From Carallia brachiata (taxonomy: Eukaryota > Streptophyta > Magnoliopsida > Malpighiales > Rhizophoraceae), in the NCBI GenBank assembly GCA_021464245.1, contig JADCRB010000068.1, forward strand, positions 12,842,544 through 12,906,543: a stretch of 64,000 nt of DNA, in the 5' to 3' direction. Position 1 is the stretch's first letter. The number at the start of each line of letters is the position of its first letter. Shown here piece after piece: positions 12,100 through 22,739 of this stretch. Made by a program: the position numbers and the translations under genes. Below the pieces are notes generated by a model, which was given only the letters and a program-made list of their open reading frames with translations, did not search any database and was not told the origin of the DNA.

Positions 12100-14400
12100 G
12101 CTCCGTGAAAGAGTTTATCCGTTTGGTAATTAGGGAATTTTGTTAGGTAAATTAAGTTGTGGATTCAAAATTTCATCAAAGCAAATACATACCATTATGT
12201 AAAAAAAATTTTTTAGAGAAATTGATGATGTTTACTAAGTATTATAGAGTTATTTATCCCTCAAATTTAGTTCAACCAATTACAATCCAACCAACGTAAT
12301 CAATACAATTTTTTTAAATGAGGTTATGAAGTATTTTCTTTACTTTTTCGTTTTATTAAAGAGAGAGAGAGTGTTTGGCGAGACTTTTTTAGAGATGCTA
12401 AGAATATTAGGGTTTTTGTTATTATTGATTCTTGTGAAATAAATTCAAAGTATTTTATTTTATTTTTAATTATTATTGTTGTTTTTATCTATGACATGTT
12501 CGTGAAGTTTAAAATTATTTGGGATATATCACTACAATTCGCATTCTTTCTTTCTTTGTCTGTACAAGTTTTTACCTTTTTTTTCTAATGTGACTCTCTT
12601 TAAATTGTTAACGCAACCGTGATCGATCATCGATCTTGGAGTAGCAATTTTTTTTTTTGGTCAAAGAAAAGTAGAAAAATAAGGCAGGATCTCACATCAT
12701 TTAAAAAATTACGGCTGAAACACACGAACATACTAGTGTCATATATAAACATTAATGATCTTGAACTATAATTTGAGAGCACTCTTCTTTCCATTAATAT
12801 GAGATTTTTATCAACATAAATCTTCGTTTTCACATGAATAAATGTCATATATAAAATGATTAGAGCGATAAAAACCTAACCTAACTTTATTAGTCATATA
12901 TTTGATATAACCATTTAAGTTCAAATCCTTAAATGGATACTTATTTATAAGGTTCCTCTATGAATGAAATTCAACAGAATCCAAAGATACCATGTATTCA
13001 TCTATTGGATCTCATTCCCACATTCATGAATCAATCAAAATTATTCATACATTTAATTAGAGATCGTGTTGGTTGTGATTTTGTTGCTCTATCCTATAAA
13101 CTTAACTTGATCTTTTCTCTGATAGTTGTAGAAGCAATAAGCTTATAGACTGCATTTATGCCTTGGATTGGTTTCTACTTTTTGCTCATCAAATATTGCT
13201 TTGTCTGGGTGGTTATGTGTCATTCACTTTGGAAACATTGACCTTTCACAAATTAGGGCAACCATTGAGGACTTTATCTATGCTCTTATACTTTTTTCGC
13301 ATTGAGTTTGAATGTCAAAAAGAAAGCAACCTGATTGCCCCTGAATTTCCAAATTTAGCTATAAATGTTAATAATCTCATTGTTTGGATGAAGGATACTC
13401 TTTTTATCCACTTTTTAAGGCTGAAAGAGATGGAAGGTTTGACTCTTATTTCCTTCAAAAACATATCTTAGTGTGAGATTTATGGGAGTTTGCACATTGA
13501 GGTATTATGCCCCTCAGTGTCTTTGGACTCATGACCCCTCTTTCTATTAACTATAATAGGCTAACCACTAACCATTTCAATGTTTTTTTTTAAGAAAAAA
13601 GAACATTCTTTCTTATATTGCTGATTAAGTTTTTATCAATATGAATGCTCATTATCCATATTAACAAATGAAGACTCTTTACAGATCAAATGTCACTATA
13701 AGTGGTGTTTTTGTTTTTTTTATTTTTTTTTTGAGATAGTGACTTTATGTGGTTAATTTTATTAGTTTCATAATGAGGAATCCTTTGAAATTTCAATCAT
13801 TAAGGACTTCAAATCTTTGGTCTCAAATTTTATTATGTTGAGTTGGAGTATGTTCAAAAGAAGGTAACATGATTGTATACTGGCTTACAAAGTAAATTAT
13901 AAATGTTAAATATCTCGTCACATGAATTAAAGGCACTCTTCTTTGCATTAGTAATTAAGGTTTGATATATGCAAATGATCTTTTGCTACTTTAATGAATG
14001 CCAAATATCTAATGTAAAGCCTTTTTACATAATCGTGCCCTACTTATATATATATATAAGCATTATTGAGAATCAAAGAGAGTTAATTTTCTAGTTTTCT
14101 AGGGCATTCATTATGTTATCATGAAATGTATATCAAGAAAAATTAAAACCCAAAAACTACAAATCGACATATGTTATCCCATCCTTCCTTATTTTGTTAA
14201 AGAATCTAAAGTCTTATATTTATAAAATACAAAGATCTAATATGCTTTATTATAATTTTCGACTTGTCTACCTACTAACTTAATCTGAATTTCTAAGATT
14301 TTATTTGACACTTTTGTCTTACAATAACAAGCCATATTTTTCTAAATCTGTCCATATTTTCAATTATTGGATCATTAACCTTCTTTTTTACACCAAAATT
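12100..14400. other. AT-rich intergenic stretch, no gene recognised
   Basis: No intact gene is visible. The open frames at 12960-13148 and 13163-13471 are short, lack recognisable domains, and lie in sequence with loosely repeated phrases (for example ACTCTTCTTT-CATTA near 12781 and 13933). It looks like old, unclassifiable transposon debris upstream of the XPO1 promoter. Confidence 0.5.
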
Positions 14401-14429
14401 TGAAACTAATAGCTTAGGTCTTAGCTTGG

Positions 14430-15185
14430 ATTGTGTCGACTAACAAGAATTGATTTAGAAACAAGAGTCACATTAGGTTAAAGCTAAAACACATTAGATA
14501 GAGACTGGTCTGTCGGGGTCAAACCAAATTGGGTTGTATAGTAAGTTCTATGAGTGAAGTGAAAAGAAAATTTGAGAAAAAAAAAAGAAAGAAAGTTTTT
14601 AATGGTAGAAGATAAAAAAATTATGTCATTTTGTCCTTATCTCTTTAAGAGATTGTGTATTTACCTTTTTAAAATATTATCTCTTTATTTTTAAAAGGTT
14701 GTGTTTTTATCTTTTAAAAGATTATGTTAACTTTTTTTTACAAAACTTATATAAGATGTCGGTTGAGAAGCTAAGGTTGTAATGGGTACTACCGAAGGGA
14801 AGACAAACCAAGAGTTTAAAAAAAATATATATACTCTTTTTTATTAGGTTCTACACTCTAGTGTTTTTAATATGTAGTAAGAGGGAAAGAGGCTTTTGTC
14901 ACTCATTCTTGTATCAAGTACTATTGAGTATTTGGTGTGTTGTGTGTTTGTGCAAATAAAATAAGTGTTTATTTAGATGTATTTGGCTTTTAGATATAGT
15001 GAACTTTTTGTGAGACACTACAATTTTTTTATTTGTTTTGTCAATAAATATTTCTAATCTATCTTCACATGTGACTTTAAGTTAAACTACGTTATATTTG
15101 TGTATCTATTTTTCTTTTCCTTACATTTTTATATTTTGTTGATATTCATTACCACACTTCTGTGATCCAACAATGATATCAGAAC
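14430..15185 (+). mobile_element. Decayed Copia-type LTR with degenerate primer-binding site
   Basis: The segment ends TGTGATCCAACA, followed by TGATATCAGAAC at 15174-15185, a 10/12 match to the initiator-Met tRNA primer-binding site (TGGTATCAGAGC). This is the usual right edge of a plant Copia 5' LTR. Upstream lies a TG-rich stretch (GTGTGTTGTGTGTTTG) as in LTR R/U5 regions. The left edge near 14430 is a guess. No gag or pol follows in 15186-16661, which is AT-rich and non-coding, so this is a truncated or non-autonomous remnant. Confidence 0.45.
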
Positions 15186-16661
15186 TTTTGTTAAAAGATG
15201 AAAAATTTTCCAATATCGCCCAACTCTATATTTGGGCTTGAATTCAAAGCCCACTTGTTGGTAAAAAATTGGTTTCTTAAGAGGTTAGGGGTATCTAGAA
15301 GGAAATCATTAAAAAGTATATTTTAATTCCTTTTGATTGTAACAACATCAACGCCTCATAAATCACACGTCATGTCCTTCCCTTAATCCCACGCACTTAT
15401 TGTATCCATTAATAACTACCGGAACAATAATTGCAACCGCTCATCTAGGTCAAAGCTAAGAGTTAGAGAATCCTCACCAACATCCAATCCTCTAAATCCT
15501 TCATCTTATTAAGCCATGAGATATGACTTTAATATAATTAATTAAGGATTAATGGTTGTTTTGGTGGGTTTACAAGGAATTGAGTTAGTATATGTCATGG
15601 TAATCAATGTGTTAATTATCATTTTGAATACATATTGATATTTTATTTACAGTATTAATTAATTAATGCATTTTTATCTTTAATATTGTCTATTTACACA
15701 ATATAATTATCAATGAACTTTAAATATAAAATTTATAAAATAAATATACTCTACAAAAATAATTATAATCTCACCATGACTATAATATATTTATTACATC
15801 ATGATCTTATTCTTAAATATTCTTAGTTGATACATTATTAACACAGAACATTGATGGAGGTATGAGACTGACGCATCATTTTTTTATTGAAGAAAATAAT
15901 TGATCTCATAAACTGAAATATGAAAATACTTGAACAAACATTTAAGTGTTTGTTAGTTAAAAAGTTCTCTGAATTGACCTTTTACAAAAATTCCAAATGA
16001 AACATTATTTGTGTGTTTGAAGAATTTCTCATGTGATAATTGTATAAATGATCTCTAAACTTGAAATCATTAAGATATCATAAGAATATGTATCTTTTAA
16101 TCTTACTTCTGAGTTGTCCTAGTCGAAGATCGCTCATAGAATGAATATTGGGCATATTATGAACTTTATAGAGATAATTGATTAATCAATAAAAGATCTT
16201 TTACTATAAAGTAATAATGAGAGAATATTTCATTTATTCTTAATGGTTGTTAATTCAAGAAATCTTTGTGTAAGGTGGAATGATGATTTATAAAGAGTTG
16301 CAATATCATTTATGGAATCAATGACTACGTAAATGTTAAGAAACTAATATAATTGAACAATATAGAGTAAACGCTAATTCATACTCTATGTCTTAAAGGG
16401 ATTAGTCTAATTACTTTGATAGTTCTAACATTTAAATGATCATGATATGTGACAAAACATCAATCTTGAAATATGAATATGAATTAATTTATTAGGGTAT
16501 TAATGATAAGTTATTGAATTTAATTTATTCGGATTATAATTCATATTCATCTAACATGTCAGAAAATCCTAATAAGTCACACACATAAAAATAATTGAGA
16601 AAATATTAAATAAAAATGAGCTTACATTTGCTTGATAAGTTTGCAAAACTTTTAAAATTAA
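15186..16661. other. Non-coding sequence between LTR remnant and Harbinger element
   Basis: No open frame with recognisable similarity. It may be the internal region of the LTR element ending at 15185. The last 80 bp (about 16580-16661) is the left half of a duplicated host segment whose right half resumes at 21555, after the Harbinger insertion. Confidence 0.4.
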
Positions 16662-17036
16662 GGATCCGTTTATTTACTGGAAAATAACTTGTCGGTGTAA
16701 AATATTTGCAGAAGAAAATTTTTGCAATGAAAATAAATTATTTTCTACTATTTGGCAATGATATTGAAATCTGTTAAAAAATATTTTACTGTGCTTGGTA
16801 CAAATATATAGAAAACTATCAATTTTTATAACTTACTTAATCAATCGATAATTCTTCTCAATTATTTGTTTACCATTTCTTTATTTCTATTTTTTATACT
16901 GATCTAGAATTTTTGTCAGATTGTTGCTCAAAATTATGCAACTAATTTGGTGTGCTTATGATTGATATTATGTATGATTTCAAAAAGAAAAAATTATTAC
17001 TGTTTATATATGGATATGATTTTTATTACGCTGTGT

Positions 17037-17296
17037 GCGTTCTGTCCTCATTCGGTCAGTCGTGATGGTCAACCAAAGCATGTTGTGCGGATTCTACCCT
17101 TGTTTGGTCGATTCAAGTGGTCGACCAAACAAGGATGTAACGCATTCTGACCTCGTTTGGTCGTCCGTGGTGATCAACCGCCGATTGCTACGAGCATTCT
17201 ACTCTTGTTTAGCTGGCTAATGTAGATGAACAAGTAAGCATTCTGCCCTCGTTTGGTCATCCATGGCAGTCAACCTCCAACTGCTACAAGCATTCT
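17037..17296. repeat. 52-bp minisatellite, five units, inside the Harbinger element
   Basis: Units start at 17037, 17089, 17142, 17194 and 17238, with the motif recurring at 17290; spacings are 52, 53, 52, 44 and 52 bp. Each begins GCATTCTGCCCTCGTTTGGT or a close variant and contains a TGGTCAACC-like core. The array is much richer in GC than its surroundings. An identical 18-bp sequence, ATATGATTTTTATTACGC, lies on both sides (17014-17031 and 17300-17317). Confidence 0.85.
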
Positions 17297-18009
17297 ATTA
17301 TATGATTTTTATTACGCAATAGTTTAACAAAGATTGCATACAAGCCAAGCCCAATTAAGCCTAGCAACATTCTTTTATGGCTTGTTTCCAAAATCAGTCT
17401 TAATAAACTAATCTAAAGTCTGTGTCTAGTAATTATTCAGCTTAACCCCAACTCAAAAATTATGTCCAAATTACGATTTTAACAACCATGTATATCACAT
17501 AAAGATAAAATCTTTGTCTTCTCACACTCAACGTACATGTGAACACTCATGTGCTCAATTAAATTTATCAAATGAGTTTTGAGGAATGAGGGACCGGGAG
17601 CTGATTTTAGGGAATAACCATTTAATTCATTCAAACAAATTAACTATAGCAGACCTCTTCAATTATCAAATAGCTTCAAAATCAAAATTAATTAGACTAA
17701 ATTATAGGATAAAAATAAAAATTAATGAAAATAACATATTGATAACATTAGCATCCTTAAATATTCATCAAAAGCTACAAATACAATTAGAGTTATCATC
17801 ATCTATGTTCTAAAGTCAACTTCCAAAATACATTTGAGTCTTACCAATACAGTCCGATGATTAAAGGCTACTCCGCAATTTGTGCCATAAGTAATAATAA
17901 AGTGCAATAACAACATAAGTCAACTTTCATAATAGACTCAATATCAAATTGAGTCATTTCCAAACTTGACAACACATTATTCAATCAACTTCTTGTAAAA
18001 GGTAGGAGT

Positions 18010-18960
18010 CTTGCCAAGATATGTCTTTCCTTAAGATTCATTTTGAGACAAATATTCATAAACAAATTCAAGAATGCCAATATCAATGTCTTTTGTCTTC
18101 ATCACTTCTTCAAATAGCAGCTCATGATCGAAACTTAGATTTTCAAATGCTCCAACAATTTTCTCAAACTTATTACCAACATAAACAAAGCCATCTTCAT
18201 CAAGTTGACAGGGGCCTTCACGCTTGCGCTTAATGCCAAACTTAACTTGTCCAAATGGATAAGAAGAAAAGTTGTTTATTGGCTTATCTACCTCCGCAGA
18301 CATATTATCATCATTCAAGGGAGTTGAGTCAACAATAGTCTTGTCCTCCAAATTAATATCTATAAAAACTTTTGTAAAACTCCCAATTGCAATGTCTTCT
18401 CCCACAACAATTATTATTTTATCATACATCACAATCTTTTAATTAAGATATTTATCATGGTTAGGATGAACTTGTGAACAAAAAATAGATATTAGATATC
18501 ATGACATAAACTAAGCAATGCAAAAATTAAGAGAATTTAGATATTAGATATCAAATAACTTCAAATTTCTACCTATGAAATTGCTTTTTTTACCATCAAA
18601 ATTTTTTTAATATATCTTACTAACACTTCTTCATTGTACACTTCTTTGTCTGCAATAATCATTTTTAGATTTTTATTCTAACTAAAGCCACTCTTCAATT
18701 AAAGTGTGGTGATGATTGTCTACTCATTTTGAACTGTTCTAACTTGATTCTCAATATGTTCAAATGAACACTAAACCCCATATATCTCATTAATCTATGT
18801 AGCCACTCAGACAAAGGAATCCACCTTAAAAGTTGATGACAACTTGTTACCTTTTTTTGCTTCTTCAATTAATGGCTCCAACAAGTTTCACCTCATTCGA
18901 ATTGACCACCTAAATTGTTTGTCGTTTCAACTTTTTTTCTTTTATTTTCAACATCTTTAC
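18010..18960 (-). pseudogene. Harbinger Myb/SANT-like DNA-binding protein pseudogene
   Basis: The minus strand shows INEEAKKGNKLSSTFKVDSF, then FEHIENQVRTVQNEW, MIIADKEVYNEEVL and MYDKIIIVVGEDIAIGSF across shifting frames. This is the order seen in plant Myb/SANT-like proteins encoded by PIF/Harbinger elements (related to L10-interacting MYB proteins). The longest open piece is 18031-18432. In intact elements this protein binds the termini and helps transposase enter the nucleus. Stops and frameshifts show decay. It lies downstream of the transposase pseudogene on the same strand. Confidence 0.72.
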
Positions 18961-19229
18961 AAGTATTCCTCAATTCTATATGTAAACAATATAAAACATT
19001 TGTGAAACACATAACATATAAAATTTGAAAACTAATTAAATTACTAGAAGTTCAATCATCCATCAATGATATAAATTAAAAGAAAAGATATAGAGTTAAA
19101 ATTAAACAAGCAAGTACATTACAAATGCAAGAAAATCAAGACAAATCAAAATGTGGTTCTCGCATGCATATAGTCATCTTACATAGAAGTTGCAATATTA
19201 TCTGTTTTTGTAGCTCATTCCCTATTCTC

Positions 19230-20490
19230 ATCATGTTCTTCCCTTTATGTGGTCCTAACTCTTTGACTATGTCTTTGAGCTTCCTCGCATGCTTCTTCTA
19301 TAAGGTAGTCATTAGAATCAACTCTCATTATGATATTGTGAAGAATACAACTCGCTAACACTACATCAACTTGAGTTTTAAATGATAAAAAGGAGTACTA
19401 TCTATCCCATGAAAGTATTTCTTTAATATTCCAAAAGCACACTCAACTGTGGTTCCAATGACGAATGATGAAGATTAAATAATTCTTTTTGATTTTGTGG
19501 GTGGTTATCTGTAAATTCCTTCATGTGGTATCTAACAACACGATATGGAGCCACAATTCCATTTCATGTGTTATAACCAATATCAGTAAGACAATATTTA
19601 CCTACAAGCAAAATCAAAACTACATACAATAAAGTTTATTTATACCAATATATCACCTACTTAAAATAAGAGTATTAATATATATTACCTTCAAGAATTT
19701 TAAGATCACTCGATCTTGACAAGATATCATTTAAAACACAAGTACATGTGTGGTTCCTTCCCAACCAGCTAAAACATTGATAAATTTTAAGTCCAAAGAA
19801 ATAGCAGTCAACACATTTTGTATTGTAACACTTTTTTTACCCCGAAATTTTTCTTGTAACTTAGAAAGCACAGTTGCCAAAATGTGAGTCCCACAAGTGC
19901 TCCAATACAATCCTAATCATAAAGAGCTTATGTATACATGTTTTTGTTACTCTAATACTACTGTATGAAAATAATATAGAAATGTAGCTTTCCTTGAAAT
20001 ATGGATAAAACCTTTCATTCCTTGAAATCTCTTCAAGTAGAGATTGGTCGAATTCTCTAATAACTTGCTTATGAAATTTTAAAATTGTTGTCAAAACAAT
20101 TCTAAAATAGCGATACACAATTTCAACTGATTTATATAAACGCCCACCAACAACTCGAAACCTCTGATTGTGACCAATTATTCATAGGAACATGAGTACT
20201 TGCTCTCTAATAGACATATTTATAGTTGGGCATAACAGGTCATTATTAGTCGAAATTTCACCTAATTTTTCAAAAACAATTGGTTTCATACGAATTTGCT
20301 CGATACAATATCGCACACTCCTGTTTAAAATACTCCTAATATAAAATTCCCTCTCATTTCTTGCATTAATACATGGCTTTCTTCCTATACGAGGATTGTT
20401 TTTATATGTCTCTATGAGAACCCTAATAACGAATATTACTAATGCACATGCAGCCATAACTGCTGCTCTCTTTTTGTCATCCATGTACAA
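19230..20490 (-). pseudogene. Harbinger transposase (HARBI1/DDE family) pseudogene
   Basis: The N-terminal part reads RYCIEQIRMKPIVFEKLGEI and NMSIREQVLMFL, matching the conserved region ahead of the DDE core. The next frame continues VYRYFRIVLTTILKF and DCIGAL. The expected first catalytic motif GALDGTH is disrupted near 19889-19897 by an apparent one-base loss (GALVGLTF). The second motif is AGWEGTTHV, where AGWEGSAHD is expected, so the second aspartate is also gone. The third, KYCLTDIGY, keeps its aspartate. A tail resembling NPQ-KELFNL-H follows. Several stops and frame changes make it non-functional. The intact family cuts and pastes DNA at TWA targets together with the Myb-like partner. 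Confidence 0.82.
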
Positions 20491-21376
20491 TATTCATAGA
20501 TAATGAGATATAGTTAAATAGTATGCCTTTAAGAAATATCATTTAGAATTGACCTTACTATAGCACTCATGTAGTCAAATCAATAATCAGGTTTGGATTT
20601 GTGTTTACACATATTGCAAGCAAAGAGACACATATTTCAAGCAAAGAAAAACATATATTTTAAGTAACAGATATGCTAAATAATAACAAAAATAGTTTTG
20701 GGTTTGTCTTAACCTCACAAATATGCTATAAAATAAAAAACTCATCATCACTAACAAATAAAAAAAAATCCATCAATAACATAAACAAAAAAAAAAAAGA
20801 ATTGAAAATAGAACAATGTCATAGTTTAACAGCAAATCATCCAAAAAAAACCAACAACAACATAAACAAAAAAAAAACTGAAGTTAGATAAAGAACAAAA
20901 AAAAAAAAAACAAAATGTGAAGAATAACGTCATTTAGGTTAGGGTTTAGACAGAGGAAGAACAAAAAAAAAGATGAAGGTGATTTGTGTTAGGGTTTAAA
21001 CATTGAGAAGTAGGGAAAAAGAGAAATTGATAGAAGAAAAGAAATTGACTCAATTTGCAGAAAATCCATGAATAAAGGAGTGGTTTTAGGGAAGAGAACA
21101 TGAATAGAAATCGATTTTTTAGGGTTGGGAAATTTCAACAAACTATAGGAGGCAAATATAAGGAAAAAAAAAATCATCAGAGAGAAGAGAAAGTAGATTT
21201 TGAGAGAAATTAGAGAAAGAAAAGGGTTAGAAATTACCTCTTCGTTGTAGGTTTGAGAACTCTCCTCGCTCACCTTTATTGCTCTTCTCTATAGCTCTGA
21301 AGTTCTTTTCTTTCGTTGGTCTGAAGCGTTTCTTTCTTTTGTTTTTTTGTTTTTTTAAAAGATTGAGACCACAAAT

Positions 21377-21415
21377 GAAAACGACTTCAACTCGTAATGA
21401 GGTGAAGTCGTTTTC
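21377..21415. repeat. 13-bp perfect inverted repeat near the Harbinger right end
   Basis: GAAAACGACTTCA (21377-21389) faces TGAAGTCGTTTTC (21403-21415), and the loop can add three more pairs (CTC/GAG). It lies about 140 bp inside the right terminus, upstream of the transposase pseudogene, where subterminal protein-binding motifs would be expected. The function is inferred. Confidence 0.75.
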
Positions 21416-21557
21416 CTTAAAAACTATTGTTTTTTTTTTTTACTTTTGACTTCTTATTATTTTTCGTTGACCACAATTTTACTGTGCACCAAACTTCAAA
21501 AAATGCAAAAAAAAAAAATTGCAGCAAAAAATTTCCTGTGAAACAATCACACCCTAA

Positions 21558-21745
21558 ATATATGGTATTTGAAAATATAAAGACTAAAGCGTAATTTATT
21601 GAAAATTGGTATAAATCTCTCTAACACATAAAGACAATTTCAAAAATATGAAATAGAGATAGATTTGCTTGATAAGTTTGTGAAACTTTTAAGATTAAAT
21701 ATATGGTATTTGAAGATATAAAGATTAAAGTATAATTTACTGAAA
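21558..21745. repeat. Host-sequence duplication containing the empty Harbinger target
   Basis: Sequence from 21663 (ATTTGCTTGATAAGTTTG) continues through ATTAA-ATATATGGTATTTGA to about 21740. Its left part matches 16627-16661 (left flank of the Harbinger element) and its right part matches 21558 onward (right flank). The two flanks joined therefore equal this uninterrupted copy: a tandem duplication of about 140 bp existed and one copy was hit by the transposon. Confidence 0.8.
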
Positions 21746-21754
21746 AGTCAAAAT

Positions 21755-22410
21755 TAGAGATAATACTCATTTAAGTCCTACACTTTCATGAATTTATTGA
21801 ATTATAAACCTTTCAACTTTTTCAATTGAGTCCTGCATCCTTCAAATCTTTTACAATCAAGTTCTTCCATCAGTTTAACTGTTAAAAATGTATATAAAGT
21901 TTAAGACTTAAATTATCCCATCAAAGTTTTTGCCCTTCTATATGACCAATCACGCATACCTTTATATTAGGGTTATAAACATCCCTTCTCTCTCTTTCTC
22001 TCTTTTAAAAGGACTTTAAGGTGTATGAATTGGTTTCATGTTGGCTATGTAGGTTACAATTAGAGATCGGACAAGTACCTTTATTGGATCTTTAAAAAGT
22101 TCAAGAAATATGAGGAAAATTTAAAGTTAATCTACAATAAAGATTAGGTCTTAAAAAAAATAAAAATTGAAGATTGCTTGAATAATAATTTTGTCTTCGA
22201 AGAGAAATTGTGATTATAATTAATAAAAAAATAATATGCTTTTAATAATCAAAATCTTAAATCTCTATTTTTATTGTCTATTTATTTAATAAATATCTCT
22301 ATAATTTTAACATATCGTTTTTTTTTATTAAAAAAAACACTAAAGGAGACTAATTCAATGGATAACATGGAGTTTTCCTTTGAAGGACTAATTGTAATAA
22401 TTTCCATTGA
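21755..22410. mobile_element. Probable non-autonomous DNA transposon with inverted ends
   Basis: The left end has the ACTCATTTAAGTCCTACACTTT style common in small plant transposons. The right end, read from the minus strand, gives ATTACAATTAGTCCTTCAAA, a rough inverted match. The interior is AT-rich and non-coding. Target duplication and superfamily could not be fixed. Confidence 0.4.
22072..22138 (+). repeat. 67-bp dispersed direct repeat, copy 1
   Basis: Begins CAAGTACCTT and ends AAGTTAATCTACAAT. It is almost identical (one difference seen) to 22671-22737, 600 bp away. The flanking sequences of the two copies are unrelated. Confidence 0.85.
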
Positions 22411-22670
22411 CTGTTCTCGTTGTATACTGAAAGGTAGAAAAAGAGATTAAAAATATAGCAATGATGTAGGTGGGAAATTTTTTTTAAAAAATTTCTTATT
22501 ATTCTGTTATTCGCAAGATTTTATTATCTAAAACAAAAGGGTCGGAACAATTTTTTTCCCCTTTTTTTTTTTGAAGACAGAAAGGTGAGAACAATTGTTG
22601 AAGCTTGATAAATTACTGTCTCCATTAATAATAATACTCCTGTTTGGATCTATATTCATCGTAGTGGGGG

Positions 22671-22737
22671 CAAGTACCTTCATTGGATCTTTAAAAAGTT
22701 CAAGAAATATGAGGAAAATTTAAAGTTAATCTACAAT
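22671..22737 (+). repeat. 67-bp dispersed direct repeat, copy 2
   Basis: Second copy of the 22072-22138 repeat. It is bracketed by inverted 11-mers (AGTGGGGGCAA upstream, TTGCTCCCACT downstream), so it appears inserted in, or carried by, another transposon end. Confidence 0.85.
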
Positions 22738-22739
22738 GA

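Larger units (their letters stand above)
16662..21554 (-). mobile_element. PIF/Harbinger DNA transposon, two degenerate genes, TAA target duplication
   Basis: The element begins GGATCCGTTTATTTAC and ends (read from the minus strand) GGGTGTGATTGTTTCAC; the tips match imperfectly over about 20-25 bp. It is flanked by TAA at 16659-16661 and 21555-21557, the 3-bp duplication typical of this superfamily. Inside, on the minus strand, are a transposase-like pseudogene (about 19230-20490) followed by a Myb/SANT-like pseudogene (about 18010-18960), the standard pair for plant Harbinger elements. A nearby sequence at 21663-21740 reads straight through the junction without the insert, supporting both ends. 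Length is 4893 bp. Both genes are broken, so it is not autonomous. Confidence 0.72.

Noticed and set aside
13163..13471. 102-codon plus-strand frame
   Set aside because: No recognisable motif; the surrounding sequence is decayed and repetitive.
17035..17220. Open frames of 61-62 codons with repeated VWSS/LFGRF-like phrases
   Set aside because: They are translations of the 52-bp minisatellite; the unit length and spacing are not multiples of three throughout, so no protein repeat is maintained.
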